Assembly (NCBI GenBank): GCA_002722955.1
Contig: PBMZ01000006.1
Coordinates: 5,608 to 69,607 of the forward strand
DNA length: 64,000 bases
Direction: 5' to 3'
Origin: Planctomycetaceae bacterium
GTDB lineage: Bacteria > Planctomycetota > Planctomycetia > Planctomycetales > Planctomycetaceae
Made by a program: the position numbers and the translations under genes. Of this stretch, positions 25,779 to 35,384 are shown in pieces. The stretch's first letter is position 1, and each line of letters opens with the position of its first letter. The notes under the pieces are model-generated. The model saw nothing but the letters and a program-made list of their open reading frames with translations, was not told where the DNA came from and ran no database searches.

Positions 25779-25972
25779 CAATTGTATTAAAATGATTGTC
25801 TTACTTTCGATCATTGGTTATTCCATAGTTATTTCGAGTTTTAATTTGCGTTTAATAACCTGCAATTATATTGAATTAAATATTACTTTCGACTGGTTCG
25901 AGACTACACTGATTTAGGATTTGTGAGATAGACTCGCTACTCTTAATAGTCCATTTTTTGAAGGTAAATGAT

Positions 25973-27034
25973 ATGTTGAAGACATTAGCAGTTGACAATC
26001 GTTCAACCTTGCGAGACGCAATGCAAGTTATTGATAAAAATAGTGGGATGCCATGTATTATTGTAGATAAAAATGGTATTTTCGTAGGTATTATAACTGA
26101 CGGAGATATTCGAAGGGCTCTATTAAGAGGTACCGAAATAGATGAAAATATTAATGTTGTGGTCAATTACAAGTTAGAAATAGAAGACCGTAAGCAAATT
26201 GTTGCCAATATGGACCTGCCAAAAACCCGTTTAAAATGTATGATGGAAGAACATGGCATCAAACATATTCCTATTTTAGATAATTCTGATAAGTTCATTT
26301 ACTTAGCTACACAAGAATATATCGAAGAATCTTCAAAACTAAGTTGTGCTTTAGTAATGGCAGGTGGGCTTGGAACGAGACTCAAACCGCTCACTGATAA
26401 TCTACCAAAGCCTATGTTACCTATCAAAGGGAAACCACTCCTTGAAAGAATTATTGAACAACTTTCAAGGCAAGGGATCTCTAATATTTTTATTTCTACA
26501 TTTTATAAATCAGAAAAAATCATAAATTACTTCAATGATGGTAAAGATTTTGGTGTTTCAATTAACTACCTACACGAGGACAGGCTAACAGGTACAGCAG
26601 GAGCTCTCTTGCTATTGCCACCAATAAATACTCCAATATTAGTTTTAAATGGAGATGTATGTACCACAGTGAATTTTAAACAAATGATGGAATTCCACAA
26701 TGAGCATCAAGCTGATATGACGGTTGGAACTTATCAATTTGCTTACCAACTTGAGTATGGTGTTTTGGAAACAAAGGGCTATGAAGTCATTGGTATTTCA
26801 GAAAAACCGGTGTTGAAATATTCGGTTAATACTGGAATATACATTTTATCTCCTGCTTGTTTTGAATTTATGCCTGACAGCTTTGACAAGTCTGAGTTGT
26901 TTCATATGACAGATTTTTTAGAATTGCTGATTCAGCAAAATTTGAAAGTGGTGGATTTTCCAATTTATGAGTCTTGGCTAGATATTGGTAGTATGGAAGA
27001 TTACAGAGCTGCTCAAGAGCTGAGTGTGCCTTAA
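25973..27034 (+). CDS. CBS-domain nucleotidyltransferase, PtmE-like (GDP-aminosugar pyrophosphorylase)
   Basis: Two CBS domains occupy about residues 1-120 (IITDGDIRRALLRG). A sugar-1-phosphate nucleotidyltransferase domain follows (about 121-350): MAGGLGTRLKPLTDNLPKPMLP with the catalytic lysine, LNGDVCTTVNF and the C-terminal SWLDIGSMEDY. This architecture is that of PtmE, which makes GDP-glucosamine for legionaminic acid in Campylobacter. The frame opens at TTG 25958, but ATG 25973 follows AAGGT (25961-25965) at good spacing and is preferred. It lies 1.3 kb from the convergent nonulosonate operon, supporting that role. Confidence 0.85.
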   Translation: MLKTLAVDNRSTLRDAMQVIDKNSGMPCIIVDKNGIFVGIITDGDIRRALLRGTEIDENINVVVNYKLEIEDRKQIVANMDLPKTRLKCMMEEHGIKHIPILDNSDKFIYLATQEYIEESSKLSCALVMAGGLGTRLKPLTDNLPKPMLPIKGKPLLERIIEQLSRQGISNIFISTFYKSEKIINYFNDGKDFGVSINYLHEDRLTGTAGALLLLPPINTPILVLNGDVCTTVNFKQMMEFHNEHQADMTVGTYQFAYQLEYGVLETKGYEVIGISEKPVLKYSVNTGIYILSPACFEFMPDSFDKSELFHMTDFLELLIQQNLKVVDFPIYESWLDIGSMEDYRAAQELSVP

Positions 27035-27391
27035 TGTTAACTAAATTATATAGAAAAATTTATCCTTCGTGAAAGCCATACATCAACATTTCGCCAACTG
27101 GACCGCCCTTTTCTAAAGGGAATTCATTTAGTAAGTAACAGTGTGGATCTCAGCCAGTAACAATAAGAAATGTTGTTTGATCAAACCAGATGTATCTCAA
27201 ATTAGTAAGCTATTTTGGTGTTTTTGAACTAATTGATGGATTTCAAGATCTTTTGATAGTTTCTCTTATTGAATATGGAAACCTAAAAACACTTTTTTTA
27301 AAATTAAACCAAAAGTAAAAGATATCATTGATTAAATTTTCTAGTGAAATAAATCCAACAACCATTTAGCATATAGGATGTTTAGAAAATA
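27035..27391. other. Intergenic region
   Basis: No gene or clear regulatory element was seen in this 357-base, AT-rich spacer between two plus-strand genes. Confidence 0.5.
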
Positions 27392-28051
27392 ATGAGAGTT
27401 GCTTTTCTTTGTAAGCCTGACAAATATGGAACCAAAGAAGCTATTAGCAAGTTGAGACAAATCACCACCACGTTGGATGTTTACACTGGTGATTTAAATG
27501 AGACGTTTCCGGAGGAATTAAAAGAAAACTGCTACGATATGATAATATCATATCTTTCCCCATGGATTATTCCTAAGAATATTTTAGAAAAAACGAGAAA
27601 GTGGAATATTAACTTTCACCCAGGGCCTCCTGATTATCCTGGAATAGGATGCTTCAATTTTGCCATCTATGATAACGTGAAATGTTATGGCGCTACATGC
27701 CACATCATGGAACCTACAGTTGATTCTGGCCAAATTATTGGGGTGAAACGGTTTCGGATGTCAGCAAGGGAGACTGTTCAGTCTTTGTCGCAGAAAACTT
27801 ACAAATCACAACTCAAATTATTCAACGACATCATAAGTCACATAGGAAAATACGGTTGTTTGCCTCAAAGTGATGAAGTCTGGACTAGGAAACCATATAA
27901 GCGAGAGGATTTAGAGGTTTTAGCAACCATTGGCGCTTCCATGACAACGGACGAAATAGAACACATAATTAGATCCACTTACTTTGCAGGCAAACCGGCT
28001 CCGTTTGTTGAACTTGGGGGATACCGGTTTGAATATAATCCTAGAAGGTAA
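27392..28051 (+). CDS. Formyltransferase-family protein, probably sugar N-formyltransferase
   Basis: A 219-residue protein with the formyltransferase catalytic triad: N74 and H76 in INFHPGPPDYPG and D111 in PTVDSGQI. The GXG-type segment GIGCFNFAIYD is also typical. It lacks the C-terminal domain of methionyl-tRNA formyltransferase. Such short forms commonly transfer a formyl group from 10-formyl-THF to an amino sugar nucleotide. The last about 60 residues have no clear match. It lies among nonulosonate genes, so the acceptor may be a 4-amino or 7-amino sugar. Confidence 0.8.
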   Translation: MRVAFLCKPDKYGTKEAISKLRQITTTLDVYTGDLNETFPEELKENCYDMIISYLSPWIIPKNILEKTRKWNINFHPGPPDYPGIGCFNFAIYDNVKCYGATCHIMEPTVDSGQIIGVKRFRMSARETVQSLSQKTYKSQLKLFNDIISHIGKYGCLPQSDEVWTRKPYKREDLEVLATIGASMTTDEIEHIIRSTYFAGKPAPFVELGGYRFEYNPRR

Positions 28052-28341
28052 TTTGCAAAGAGGAAAAATCGAGCAGTGAATAGCGAAAGAAACAGTTGAA
28101 ACCGATCGGAACATATGTCTTAACTGTCAAATTCCGGATCCTCAACCGAGAACATTTTTTTCAGATCATTAAGGGGTCGTGTTTAAATTATTCTCCTGAT
28201 AGGCGGGGAATGAATCCTTCTATTGTTCGTATATTTTTTGGGTGTTAACTACGGAGAACAACAGACTTTTCGCTGGGGTTCCAATTTGTGAACACGCTTT
28301 CCTACTTTCTATTCTTCGAAGTTAAGGTAAAAACTGAAACA

Positions 28342-29064
28342 TCAATTTGACTTTCCAATAGGATTGGTGTTTCTATCTAAATTTTTCATCAAAGTTTCCG
28401 CAATTAGAAAGTCAAATTGGTCATCTATGTCCACTGAACATTCTTTATCCATAATATATGAAAAAATATTATCTTTAATATAAAAACTCCATTCTTCTAG
28501 TAATCGGCTTACTTCACAAATGTAAATCGCTCCGTTTGTTCGGTGGTATTTGGGCAGATCTTGACTTCTAAGATCTTTAATATCTTCACCCCTAAAGTTT
28601 TTAAGACTTCCATCAACAGGAAGAAGATTAGCCCAGAGTGGGCTATGCTCTGACTCGCAAACTGAAATAATAGCGTCTGCATTTTTTCTTATCAAGGTAT
28701 GAAACGCTTCGTCTATATGCTTTTTCGTGCGGAGAGGTGTAGTTGGCTGAAGAAGGATCAAATAGGTATAGTTCTCTTTTATTATAGATAGTGTGTGCTC
28801 TACTACAGGTATTGTTGGCACCTCATCTCCAGATAAGTCCGAAGGTCTATCTACAACTTCGGCTCCTGAAGTTAAGCTAATGTCTTTGATTTCTTTATCA
28901 TCTGTAGAAACAATTGTTTTATCAATATAATTACATGACAGACTAGCCTCGATCGTCCAAACAATTAAAGGCTTACCACATATAGAAAGGATATTTTTTC
29001 GTGGTAGTCGCTTACTACCACCACGGGCAGGGATTAGTGCTAAAACTTTTTTACCATTCAGCAT
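28342..29064 (-). CDS. neuA: CMP-N-acylneuraminate/legionaminate cytidylyltransferase
   Basis: About 240 residues with the CMP-sialate synthetase signature: LALIPARGGSKRLPRKNI (CTP-binding), VSTDDKEI, LLQPTTPLR and the late acidic motif SVDIDDQFDF. It activates a nonulosonic acid with CTP. The frame extends to ATG 29112, but ATG 29064 is preferred because GAGG lies 8 bases before it and because the protein then starts at the usual place for the family. It is the last gene of the minus-strand nonulosonate operon. A second, divergent copy lies at 44590. Confidence 0.9.
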   Translation of the reverse strand: MLNGKKVLALIPARGGSKRLPRKNILSICGKPLIVWTIEASLSCNYIDKTIVSTDDKEIKDISLTSGAEVVDRPSDLSGDEVPTIPVVEHTLSIIKENYTYLILLQPTTPLRTKKHIDEAFHTLIRKNADAIISVCESEHSPLWANLLPVDGSLKNFRGEDIKDLRSQDLPKYHRTNGAIYICEVSRLLEEWSFYIKDNIFSYIMDKECSVDIDDQFDFLIAETLMKNLDRNTNPIGKSN

Positions 29065-29164
29065 ACTTTTTACCTCAAACCGGTCAGTTCCTCTAGGTAC
29101 TAAATTAGCCATCTAGAATGAGAAAATTACCAATTACTCAAAGAAAGTTACAAGAAGCTTTTTA

Positions 29165-30331
29165 TTACAAATCATAGAAATTCTTTTTCAAATTTTCAGG
29201 TAAATACACTTTCTTGAGTATGTCTAGGATCTTCTCAGATGCATTCCCATTTCCATAAGGGTTTTTCACATCTTTCAGTATTCCTTGAAATTCCTTACTG
29301 TACAGTTTATTAATTGCATTTCGAATTGATTTATTTGAGGCAACACAGTCAATGACACTTTTTGCTTTTAAACGTCCTTTTTGCCTATCTCCAATATTAA
29401 TTGTTCCAATTTGGTAAGTAGGTGTCTCTAATAGACCACTTGATGAATTTCCGATGACTCCATCCACAAACTGCATAGTTGAAAGATACCTTAAACTACC
29501 CATCGAGGAAAACGCAATAGTTCTATTTGGATAAGTAGAAACAAAATCTTGGGTCATTTGTTGAATGATACGACCATCTGTATCTGAATTAGGCATAGTG
29601 AAAATCAGGTATATATCATCAAACTCGGCTAAGACCTCTAACAAACATCTAAAATCCTTCCGCGAAGACTCCTTTTCCATTGTAACTGGATGGTAAGTGA
29701 TTAGAAGATTTTTTTTAGCAAATTGGATTTTAGCTTCATACATTAATTCCTTCTTCGAAAGTAAATTAGCCTTGCTGATATGATCAACACCCAACCCACC
29801 AACATTGTAAACGCGTTCGGGATTTTCTCCTAACTGAATTACTCGTTTTTGATATTCCTCTGCTGCTGTAAAGTGCCACCAAGCCATTTTTGTAATAGAA
29901 TGGCGTATCGCTTCATCAAATGCACCAGCTGTTGTTTCTCCTCCGTGAATATGAATTATGGGTAACCTGGCGAAAAGTGCTGCTGTGCCAGCGGCTAGTA
30001 GTTCGTATCGATCCCCCAACAGAACTACTGCATCTGGCATTAAATCGATGTAAGAATCAGCAAAACTGATTAATGCAATTCCCGTTGACTTAGTAATGGC
30101 ACTTGGTGTGTCGGCGGAAAGCACCATTTCAATTTTTTTGTTAATGGTAAAACCATCTTTTTCAATTTCTCGGTATGTTAATCCAAATTCTGGAGATAGG
30201 TGCGATCCGCTAGCGATAATTTGCAATTCAAGGTCTGGATCCTCTTTTATACTTTTCATAAGCCAAAACAACAAACCATATTCAGCTCGTGTTCCCGTTA
30301 CGATACAGATTTTTTTTAACTTTGGTTTCAT
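29165..30331 (-). CDS. neuC: Hydrolysing UDP-N-acetylglucosamine 2-epimerase (NeuC/LegG type)
   Basis: A 388-residue GT-B-like epimerase. Recognised: ICIVTGTRAEYGLLFWLM, VLLGDRYELLAAGTAAL, PIIHIHGGETTAGAFDEAIRHSI, YHPVTMEKE and GNSSSGLLETP. NeuC/LegG enzymes invert C2 and release UDP, giving the free 2-epimer used by NeuB. It is placed between neuB (upstream) and neuA (downstream). Confidence 0.92.
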   Translation of the reverse strand: MKPKLKKICIVTGTRAEYGLLFWLMKSIKEDPDLELQIIASGSHLSPEFGLTYREIEKDGFTINKKIEMVLSADTPSAITKSTGIALISFADSYIDLMPDAVVLLGDRYELLAAGTAALFARLPIIHIHGGETTAGAFDEAIRHSITKMAWWHFTAAEEYQKRVIQLGENPERVYNVGGLGVDHISKANLLSKKELMYEAKIQFAKKNLLITYHPVTMEKESSRKDFRCLLEVLAEFDDIYLIFTMPNSDTDGRIIQQMTQDFVSTYPNRTIAFSSMGSLRYLSTMQFVDGVIGNSSSGLLETPTYQIGTINIGDRQKGRLKAKSVIDCVASNKSIRNAINKLYSKEFQGILKDVKNPYGNGNASEKILDILKKVYLPENLKKNFYDL

Positions 30332-30651
30332 ATGTATTATTATTAGATCTCAGATGAGTTTTTGGTACTAATGTGTCCCAAAAGCCTAACGGTCTATATT
30401 GAGTTCAGAAAAGACCTAAGGCCAGAAAACAAAGTTACCAAATGTATTAAGATCTTATCGCCATTTTGGAGGCGGTAAGATCATCACTAATTAGTGATGG
30501 ACGCCAAGGATTTTCACTTTCAATCCTATAATTATCAGCAGCTAAAAATTAAACTGATCTATACTTCGACGAGATCAAATTGTTCGCCTGTGATCCCGAA
30601 ATAACGTTAAAGTTAATTGTGGCTCACCTCGCTAATATTAAAACAGATGTT
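30332..30651. other. 320-base non-coding spacer inside the nonulosonate operon
   Basis: No gene was found. It contains the hairpin and palindrome listed separately; the rest holds no recognised signal. Confidence 0.5.
30451..30499 (-). repeat. Hairpin plus perfect 18-base palindrome in the neuB-neuC spacer
   Basis: GATCTTATCGCC (30451-30462) pairs with GGCGGTAAGATC (30471-30482), 11 of 12 positions, with an 8-base loop. It is immediately followed, sharing one base, by the perfect palindrome CATCACTAATTAGTGATG (30482-30499). It lies in an unusually long (320-base) gap inside an otherwise tight operon. It may be an attenuator, an RNA-processing site or an operator. Confidence 0.6.
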
Positions 30652-31683
30652 TTACTCGCGAATTAAATCATCAGGTTCAAAATTGAATTTTGCCTTCTGT
30701 CCTATTAGTCGATCCCACTGCATTGGGCTTATTCCTGTACCAGGCCGTTTGATCGTCATATTTTTTTCTGAGAAATATTCTTTCTCTCGAATTTTCGTCT
30801 TTGCAACAATCGATTTTCGGGCAACTGAGATGTTTTTCTTCTCACTATTTGAGGGGTGTTTGACACCATTTCCTATTGCTTTTTCAATATTACGGATAGC
30901 GAATACAAGAGATTTGAGTTCATTAGGTTCCAAGCTAGCAGCATGATCAGGGCCAGCTAAACTTCTACTCAGGGTAAAATGCTTTTCAATCACGCTTGCA
31001 CCTAAAGTAACAGCAGCAACAGCGACTTCATTTCCCAGAGTGTGATCAGAATATCCAATCTTGACATTCAGTTCGTTTTGTATGGTTAACATCGCAGTTA
31101 AATTTACGTCTTCCATAGGAGTTGGATACTCCGTATTACAGTGTAAAACAACGAGATTTTCTTTCTCCAGACCAGATTGGAAGAGTATATTCGTAGCGAC
31201 CCGGACTTCTTCTAGGGTTGACATTCCTGTTGACATGACTACCGGTTTTTTTTGATGAGCTATATATCTCAAATAAGGGAGATTGGTTATTTCTCCGGAT
31301 GGGATCTTAAGTAATGGGACGTCTAAGCTGACCAACAAATCGATACTCTCGTGGTCAAAAGCTGTAGAGAGAAATTGAATATTTTCCTTTTGACAAGTTA
31401 ATAGAAGTTCTTCGTGGAAGCATCGATCAAGTTCCAACTTTTTTATCATCTCAAACTGAGATTCACTATTATCCGTTTGTTTCTTTTGATATAAAGCCTT
31501 CTCTGCTGATGTTGTGACCAAGTTTTCTGCTTTAAAAGTTTGGAACTTAACAAAGTCTGCACCTGATTCTGCCGCGATCTTAACCATATCCTTTGCCACT
31601 GAGATTGAGCCGTTATGATTAACTCCAGCTTCGGCGATGATTACAGTATGATTTTTTTCTGTAGAGACTGGAAATATGTTCAA
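30652..31683 (-). CDS. neuB: N-acylneuraminate/legionaminate synthase
   Basis: A 343-residue synthase that condenses phosphoenolpyruvate with a 6-carbon 2-acetamido sugar. The N-terminal TIM barrel shows IIAEAGVNHNGS, FVKFQTFKAENL, KIPSGEITNLPYL, MSTGMSTLEEV, CNTEYPTP and GYSDHTLG with the metal-binding His, then IEKHFTLSR. The C-terminal antifreeze-like SAF domain (about 285-343) ends in KRPGTGISP. Sequence type is NeuB/LegI (SIA, LEG) rather than an assigned substrate. Confidence 0.93.
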   Translation of the reverse strand: MNIFPVSTEKNHTVIIAEAGVNHNGSISVAKDMVKIAAESGADFVKFQTFKAENLVTTSAEKALYQKKQTDNSESQFEMIKKLELDRCFHEELLLTCQKENIQFLSTAFDHESIDLLVSLDVPLLKIPSGEITNLPYLRYIAHQKKPVVMSTGMSTLEEVRVATNILFQSGLEKENLVVLHCNTEYPTPMEDVNLTAMLTIQNELNVKIGYSDHTLGNEVAVAAVTLGASVIEKHFTLSRSLAGPDHAASLEPNELKSLVFAIRNIEKAIGNGVKHPSNSEKKNISVARKSIVAKTKIREKEYFSEKNMTIKRPGTGISPMQWDRLIGQKAKFNFEPDDLIRE

Positions 31684-31857
31684 GCTTGTACTCTCCTAGC
31701 TCAATTAAGAAAGAAGTTTACCAATTGAGTTAACGAACCTGATTTCGTTACTAATTTCGTTGTATCGTATTAAAATTTCGGTGAGCTATCATTTATACGG
31801 CTATTGGTTAGACATACAATTTATACATTTATCAGCTGATTACTTTTATCCATATGC

Positions 31858-33021
31858 CTATTCGGACTCATTATTACTTAAGTTTTTAATAATTATTTGA
31901 AGTTCATTTCTGGTCAGTTTCGTCGAGGAAGGCAAGCATAGACTATTATTCTGTAATTTAGTAGCTGTTTCTATTTTATAGGATTGGCATTTTCGATAAG
32001 GCTTTTGAAGATGGTTCAATTTCCAGACTGGTCTGGTTTGAATACCTCTTTTTTTTAGTTTTTCTAGAAGTATTTCGGCTGAGAACCCATATGCTTTGCT
32101 ATCAATTTGCAATAGATTCAACCAATGGTTATTTTGTGAATAATCTGGAACTGCTGCCATTTCTAATCCTACAATTTCCTTTATGCCTTCAGTGTATTGA
32201 TCATAAATTTCCTTTTTCCTCTTCAGAAATTTGGGTAGTTGTTCCATTTGTGCAAGTCCTAGTGCTGCTTGAATATTAGTCAGTCTAAAATTGTACCCAA
32301 CTTCATTGTGTATATATTTTACAGGATCATCTTTAGCTTGGGTTGTTAGGTAGTGAGCTTCTTCAGCTAATTTAATGTCATTTGTAATGATCATACCACC
32401 ACCGCCAGTCGTGATAATTTTATTAGCATTAAAGGAAATACATCCAAGTTCCCCGAGAGTTCCACTATGACGGCCTTCAAACTTACCATTCAAGTAATAT
32501 GTACCCAGACTTTCGCTTGCATCCTCAACTATCTCGATGTTGTACTCTTGGCAAAGTGATACTAGTGAAGCTATATCAACCGCATTTCCCCACATATGTA
32601 CAGGTATGATAGCTGATATTCGTCGGCCGGTCTTACGATTGTATGTAAAACCTTTTTGAAAAAAAGTCTCTTTTTCAAGAAAAGAAGATACTTTTCCTAC
32701 ATCTATATTGTAGTGGCAATCGACGTCGAAAAATATGGGGCGCGCATAATTGTAATGAATTGCATTTATTGGGGCAATAAAAGTCAGAGTAGGAACGATA
32801 ACCTCATCATGTGGTTCTACGCCCGCAATTCGTAGGCTTACTTGTAAGGCTGACGTACCATTAATACAGGCAATTGCATACTTAGCCCCTGTGAAATCAG
32901 TTATTTTTTGTTCAAATAACTCAACAAATTCACCTGCTGTTGATACCCATTCGGTATCGAGACATTCTCTGACATATTGCCATTCATTACCGCAAATATT
33001 AGGAGTTAAAAGTGGAATCAT
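31858..33021 (-). CDS. legC: LegC-type aminotransferase
   Basis: A 387-residue DegT-family PLP aminotransferase whose N-terminus (IPLLTPNICGNEWQYVRECLDTEWVS) has the LegC-like form. It also shows INGTSALQVSLRIAG, EDASESLGTYY and the PLP lysine in ISFNANKIITTGGGG. LegC converts the 4-keto intermediate to the 4-amino sugar in legionaminic acid synthesis. It overlaps the upstream SDR gene by 4 bases (ATGA), so they are translationally coupled. Confidence 0.88.
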   Translation of the reverse strand: MIPLLTPNICGNEWQYVRECLDTEWVSTAGEFVELFEQKITDFTGAKYAIACINGTSALQVSLRIAGVEPHDEVIVPTLTFIAPINAIHYNYARPIFFDVDCHYNIDVGKVSSFLEKETFFQKGFTYNRKTGRRISAIIPVHMWGNAVDIASLVSLCQEYNIEIVEDASESLGTYYLNGKFEGRHSGTLGELGCISFNANKIITTGGGGMIITNDIKLAEEAHYLTTQAKDDPVKYIHNEVGYNFRLTNIQAALGLAQMEQLPKFLKRKKEIYDQYTEGIKEIVGLEMAAVPDYSQNNHWLNLLQIDSKAYGFSAEILLEKLKKRGIQTRPVWKLNHLQKPYRKCQSYKIETATKLQNNSLCLPSSTKLTRNELQIIIKNLSNNESE

Positions 33022-34007
33022 CCTATGTATACACTATCTCTGGTTAAAACATTGACCGAATACCATCCAAGAGTCCTTCTCAATCCTTCAGTAAGTGAGT
33101 ATTGTTTTTTATAATTGATTATTTTGTTTGATTTTGACATGTCAGGTATTCTTTTTCGGGGAGAGCCAACTGTTGGAGGCAACGGATTCACTTTAATATT
33201 TTTTCCCATTAGAACTATGATTTTTTCTGCTAGTTCTCCCATGGTTATTTCCTCATCCTCATTACCAATATTGTAAGTTTCACCCAGTGTTTTTGGGTTT
33301 TCTGCCAAAAGCTGAATCAATTGAACAGCGTCCTTAATGTAACAGAAAGTCCGTTTATGTTCTATAGAGGGAACATTAATGAAGCCATCATCGGTATCAA
33401 TTACCTTTTTCATTAACTCAGGTATGACGTGGGCCATGCCCATTCGGGGGCCATAAAAATTGTGGGGGCGCATAATAGTAACTGGTAAACTGGAATAACT
33501 GCACATTGCTTCTCCATAGACTTTTGACAACATATAACTGGTTCTTGGTTGACTTAATTCAGTTATAGTGAGTGGTGTATTTTCAGGTGTTGGGAATTTC
33601 AATCCATGATAATGCAACGTGCCTCCATAAACTTCACTACTAGACGCAAACACAAAACGCCGTAAATCTTTCTGTTTAGTAGCAATACTTAAAGAATTTT
33701 GAAGAAGAACGAAATTATGTTCTAGAACTGAAAGCGGTGATTTTACAACATTCTGCACACCAATTATAGCAGCAAGATGGTAGATATAAGAATAATCGTT
33801 TTTACATTGATCAATTATTTTGGTGTCTAATAAGTTAGCATTAATCAGATTGACTTTTTTGTTATTTTTGAGAACCGTCAAATCTCTATCATGTATCCCT
33901 CTAGAAAAATCATCGATTAAATCGATTTGGTAGTCACTATCTAAGAGTTTATACGCTAAATGAAAGCCAATGAAGCCGGCACCACCAGTAATCAAAATTT
34001 TTCTCAT
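33018..34007 (-). CDS. NAD-dependent sugar-nucleotide epimerase/dehydratase (candidate LegB-like 4,6-dehydratase)
   Basis: A 329-residue extended SDR: MRKILITGGAGFIGFHLAYKL, HLAAIIGVQNVV, FASSSEVYGG and SYMLSKVYGE giving Ser/Tyr/Lys, and IMRPHNFYGPRMGM. The operon needs a 4,6-dehydratase to make the keto sugar for LegC, and this is the only candidate in it. But motif reading cannot separate dehydratase from decarboxylase or epimerase. It starts directly after the stop codon of the upstream dehydrogenase gene. Confidence 0.82.
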   Translation of the reverse strand: MRKILITGGAGFIGFHLAYKLLDSDYQIDLIDDFSRGIHDRDLTVLKNNKKVNLINANLLDTKIIDQCKNDYSYIYHLAAIIGVQNVVKSPLSVLEHNFVLLQNSLSIATKQKDLRRFVFASSSEVYGGTLHYHGLKFPTPENTPLTITELSQPRTSYMLSKVYGEAMCSYSSLPVTIMRPHNFYGPRMGMAHVIPELMKKVIDTDDGFINVPSIEHKRTFCYIKDAVQLIQLLAENPKTLGETYNIGNEDEEITMGELAEKIIVLMGKNIKVNPLPPTVGSPRKRIPDMSKSNKIINYKKQYSLTEGLRRTLGWYSVNVLTRDSVYIG

Positions 34008-35384
34008 TTATCCTCTGCCTACTGACTGGTAATTTAGTTTGTATTTTTTAATTTCCCTTACTTGATTTTCAGTTAAAACATTATTCGCATCAAAGATCAA
34101 GGTTTTATTACCAACTAACCACTTTTCAATAGCAATGTTGGCAAATTCTTTGTGAGCCACTGCAAATATTACTGCATCATAATCAGAGGCCTTAGGTAAA
34201 TTTGAGTCCAAATCAATCTGTAATTCATCCCAATACTCTATCATAGGATCATAACAATCGACTTCGGCTCCTAATAATATAGCTTGCCGAAAAAAAATCT
34301 CACTAGGTGAAAAACGTGTGTCACCAATATCTGGCTTATAGGTAATTCCCATTACTAGAAGTTTTCTTCCTTCTAAGTCTCCCTCAAAATAATTCTTAAT
34401 TTTTTCAAGGGTTCCGAACGGCATTTTCTTATTTGTTTCCACAGACCTAGTCGAAAAGGGAAATTGATGGCCATTTAACCGCAGCAAATCCTTAGCCGCA
34501 ATTTTTGCAAATAAAGGATCTTTTGTTGGACAATATCCCCCGACCCCAAAACCTGGTTGTCTAATGTTAGAGTGTGTAGGCCGGAGACTGATTGCTTGTA
34601 GTATTTCATATAAGTCAATTCCCACATCTTCGGCAAATCGACTCCACTCATCAATGAAAGCAATATTAACTGCTCGGTAGCTATTTTCTAACAACTTTCC
34701 CGTTTCTGAAGCGGTTGTATTTTCCAAACGAGTAAGTGGATAATCTGAAGTGTTAATTACTTTAGAGAGAAATGTTGCACATTTATGTCCTGAAGTATCA
34801 TTGATTCCTGAAAAAACACGCCAATAGTTTACTATAGAATCTAGGTATTTGCTGCCAGGTGTCACTCGTTCATATGAATGTGCCAAATAGAATTTTTGGA
34901 TATTGAGCTTTCTTCGTTTAAAAGAATTTTCGAAAATTGGATACACAATCTTTTCACATGTGCCTGGTGGAACCGTTGATTCAATTATCACTAATGTTTC
35001 TTCTACAATTCTATGTGCAATTTCTGATATGCTTTTTGAAAAAGAGTCTAAATCTATTTTTTGCTCTTCATCCTGTATTACCAAATCACAGTTAATACTA
35101 ACAATTATAATACTTACGTCAGAATATACATTTTTGTCATCGGTGGCAGTCAAATTGCCCCGTTCGACTGCTTTACCTAACTCAATAGAAAGTTTTTTAT
35201 CGTTGTTCCTAAAGGGGAATATTCCGTTGTTGAGATCATGAATTTTTTTTTGTCCCGATTTTGTTGGCAGATCAACTCCAATTACATTGAAGAGAGGCTG
35301 TCCTTTTGTATCCGTTCTACTTGCAATCGCTACTGACATAGCACAACCAACAAACCCAAGTCCTTGCACAGCTACATTTATCAT
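34008..35384 (-). CDS. Nucleotide-sugar 6-dehydrogenase (UDP-GlcNAc/ManNAc type)
   Basis: A 458-residue UDP-glucose/GDP-mannose dehydrogenase family enzyme. It has the NAD motif VQGLGFVGCAMSVAIA, the central VIIESTVPPGTCEKIV, AHSYERVTPG, and the catalytic cysteine in GFGVGGYCPTKD. The C-terminal UDP-binding part contains GITYKPDIGDTRFSPS. The product would be a UDP-N-acetylhexosaminuronic acid, which could feed the WlbA/WbpD/WbpE-like trio at 21730-24312. It is the first gene of the minus-strand operon; its promoter should lie just after 35384. Confidence 0.88.
   Translation of the reverse strand: MINVAVQGLGFVGCAMSVAIASRTDTKGQPLFNVIGVDLPTKSGQKKIHDLNNGIFPFRNNDKKLSIELGKAVERGNLTATDDKNVYSDVSIIIVSINCDLVIQDEEQKIDLDSFSKSISEIAHRIVEETLVIIESTVPPGTCEKIVYPIFENSFKRRKLNIQKFYLAHSYERVTPGSKYLDSIVNYWRVFSGINDTSGHKCATFLSKVINTSDYPLTRLENTTASETGKLLENSYRAVNIAFIDEWSRFAEDVGIDLYEILQAISLRPTHSNIRQPGFGVGGYCPTKDPLFAKIAAKDLLRLNGHQFPFSTRSVETNKKMPFGTLEKIKNYFEGDLEGRKLLVMGITYKPDIGDTRFSPSEIFFRQAILLGAEVDCYDPMIEYWDELQIDLDSNLPKASDYDAVIFAVAHKEFANIAIEKWLVGNKTLIFDANNVLTENQVREIKKYKLNYQSVGRG

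Noticed and set aside
30614-30946. 109-codon plus-strand frame at 30617
   Set aside because: Antisense to the C-terminal half of neuB.
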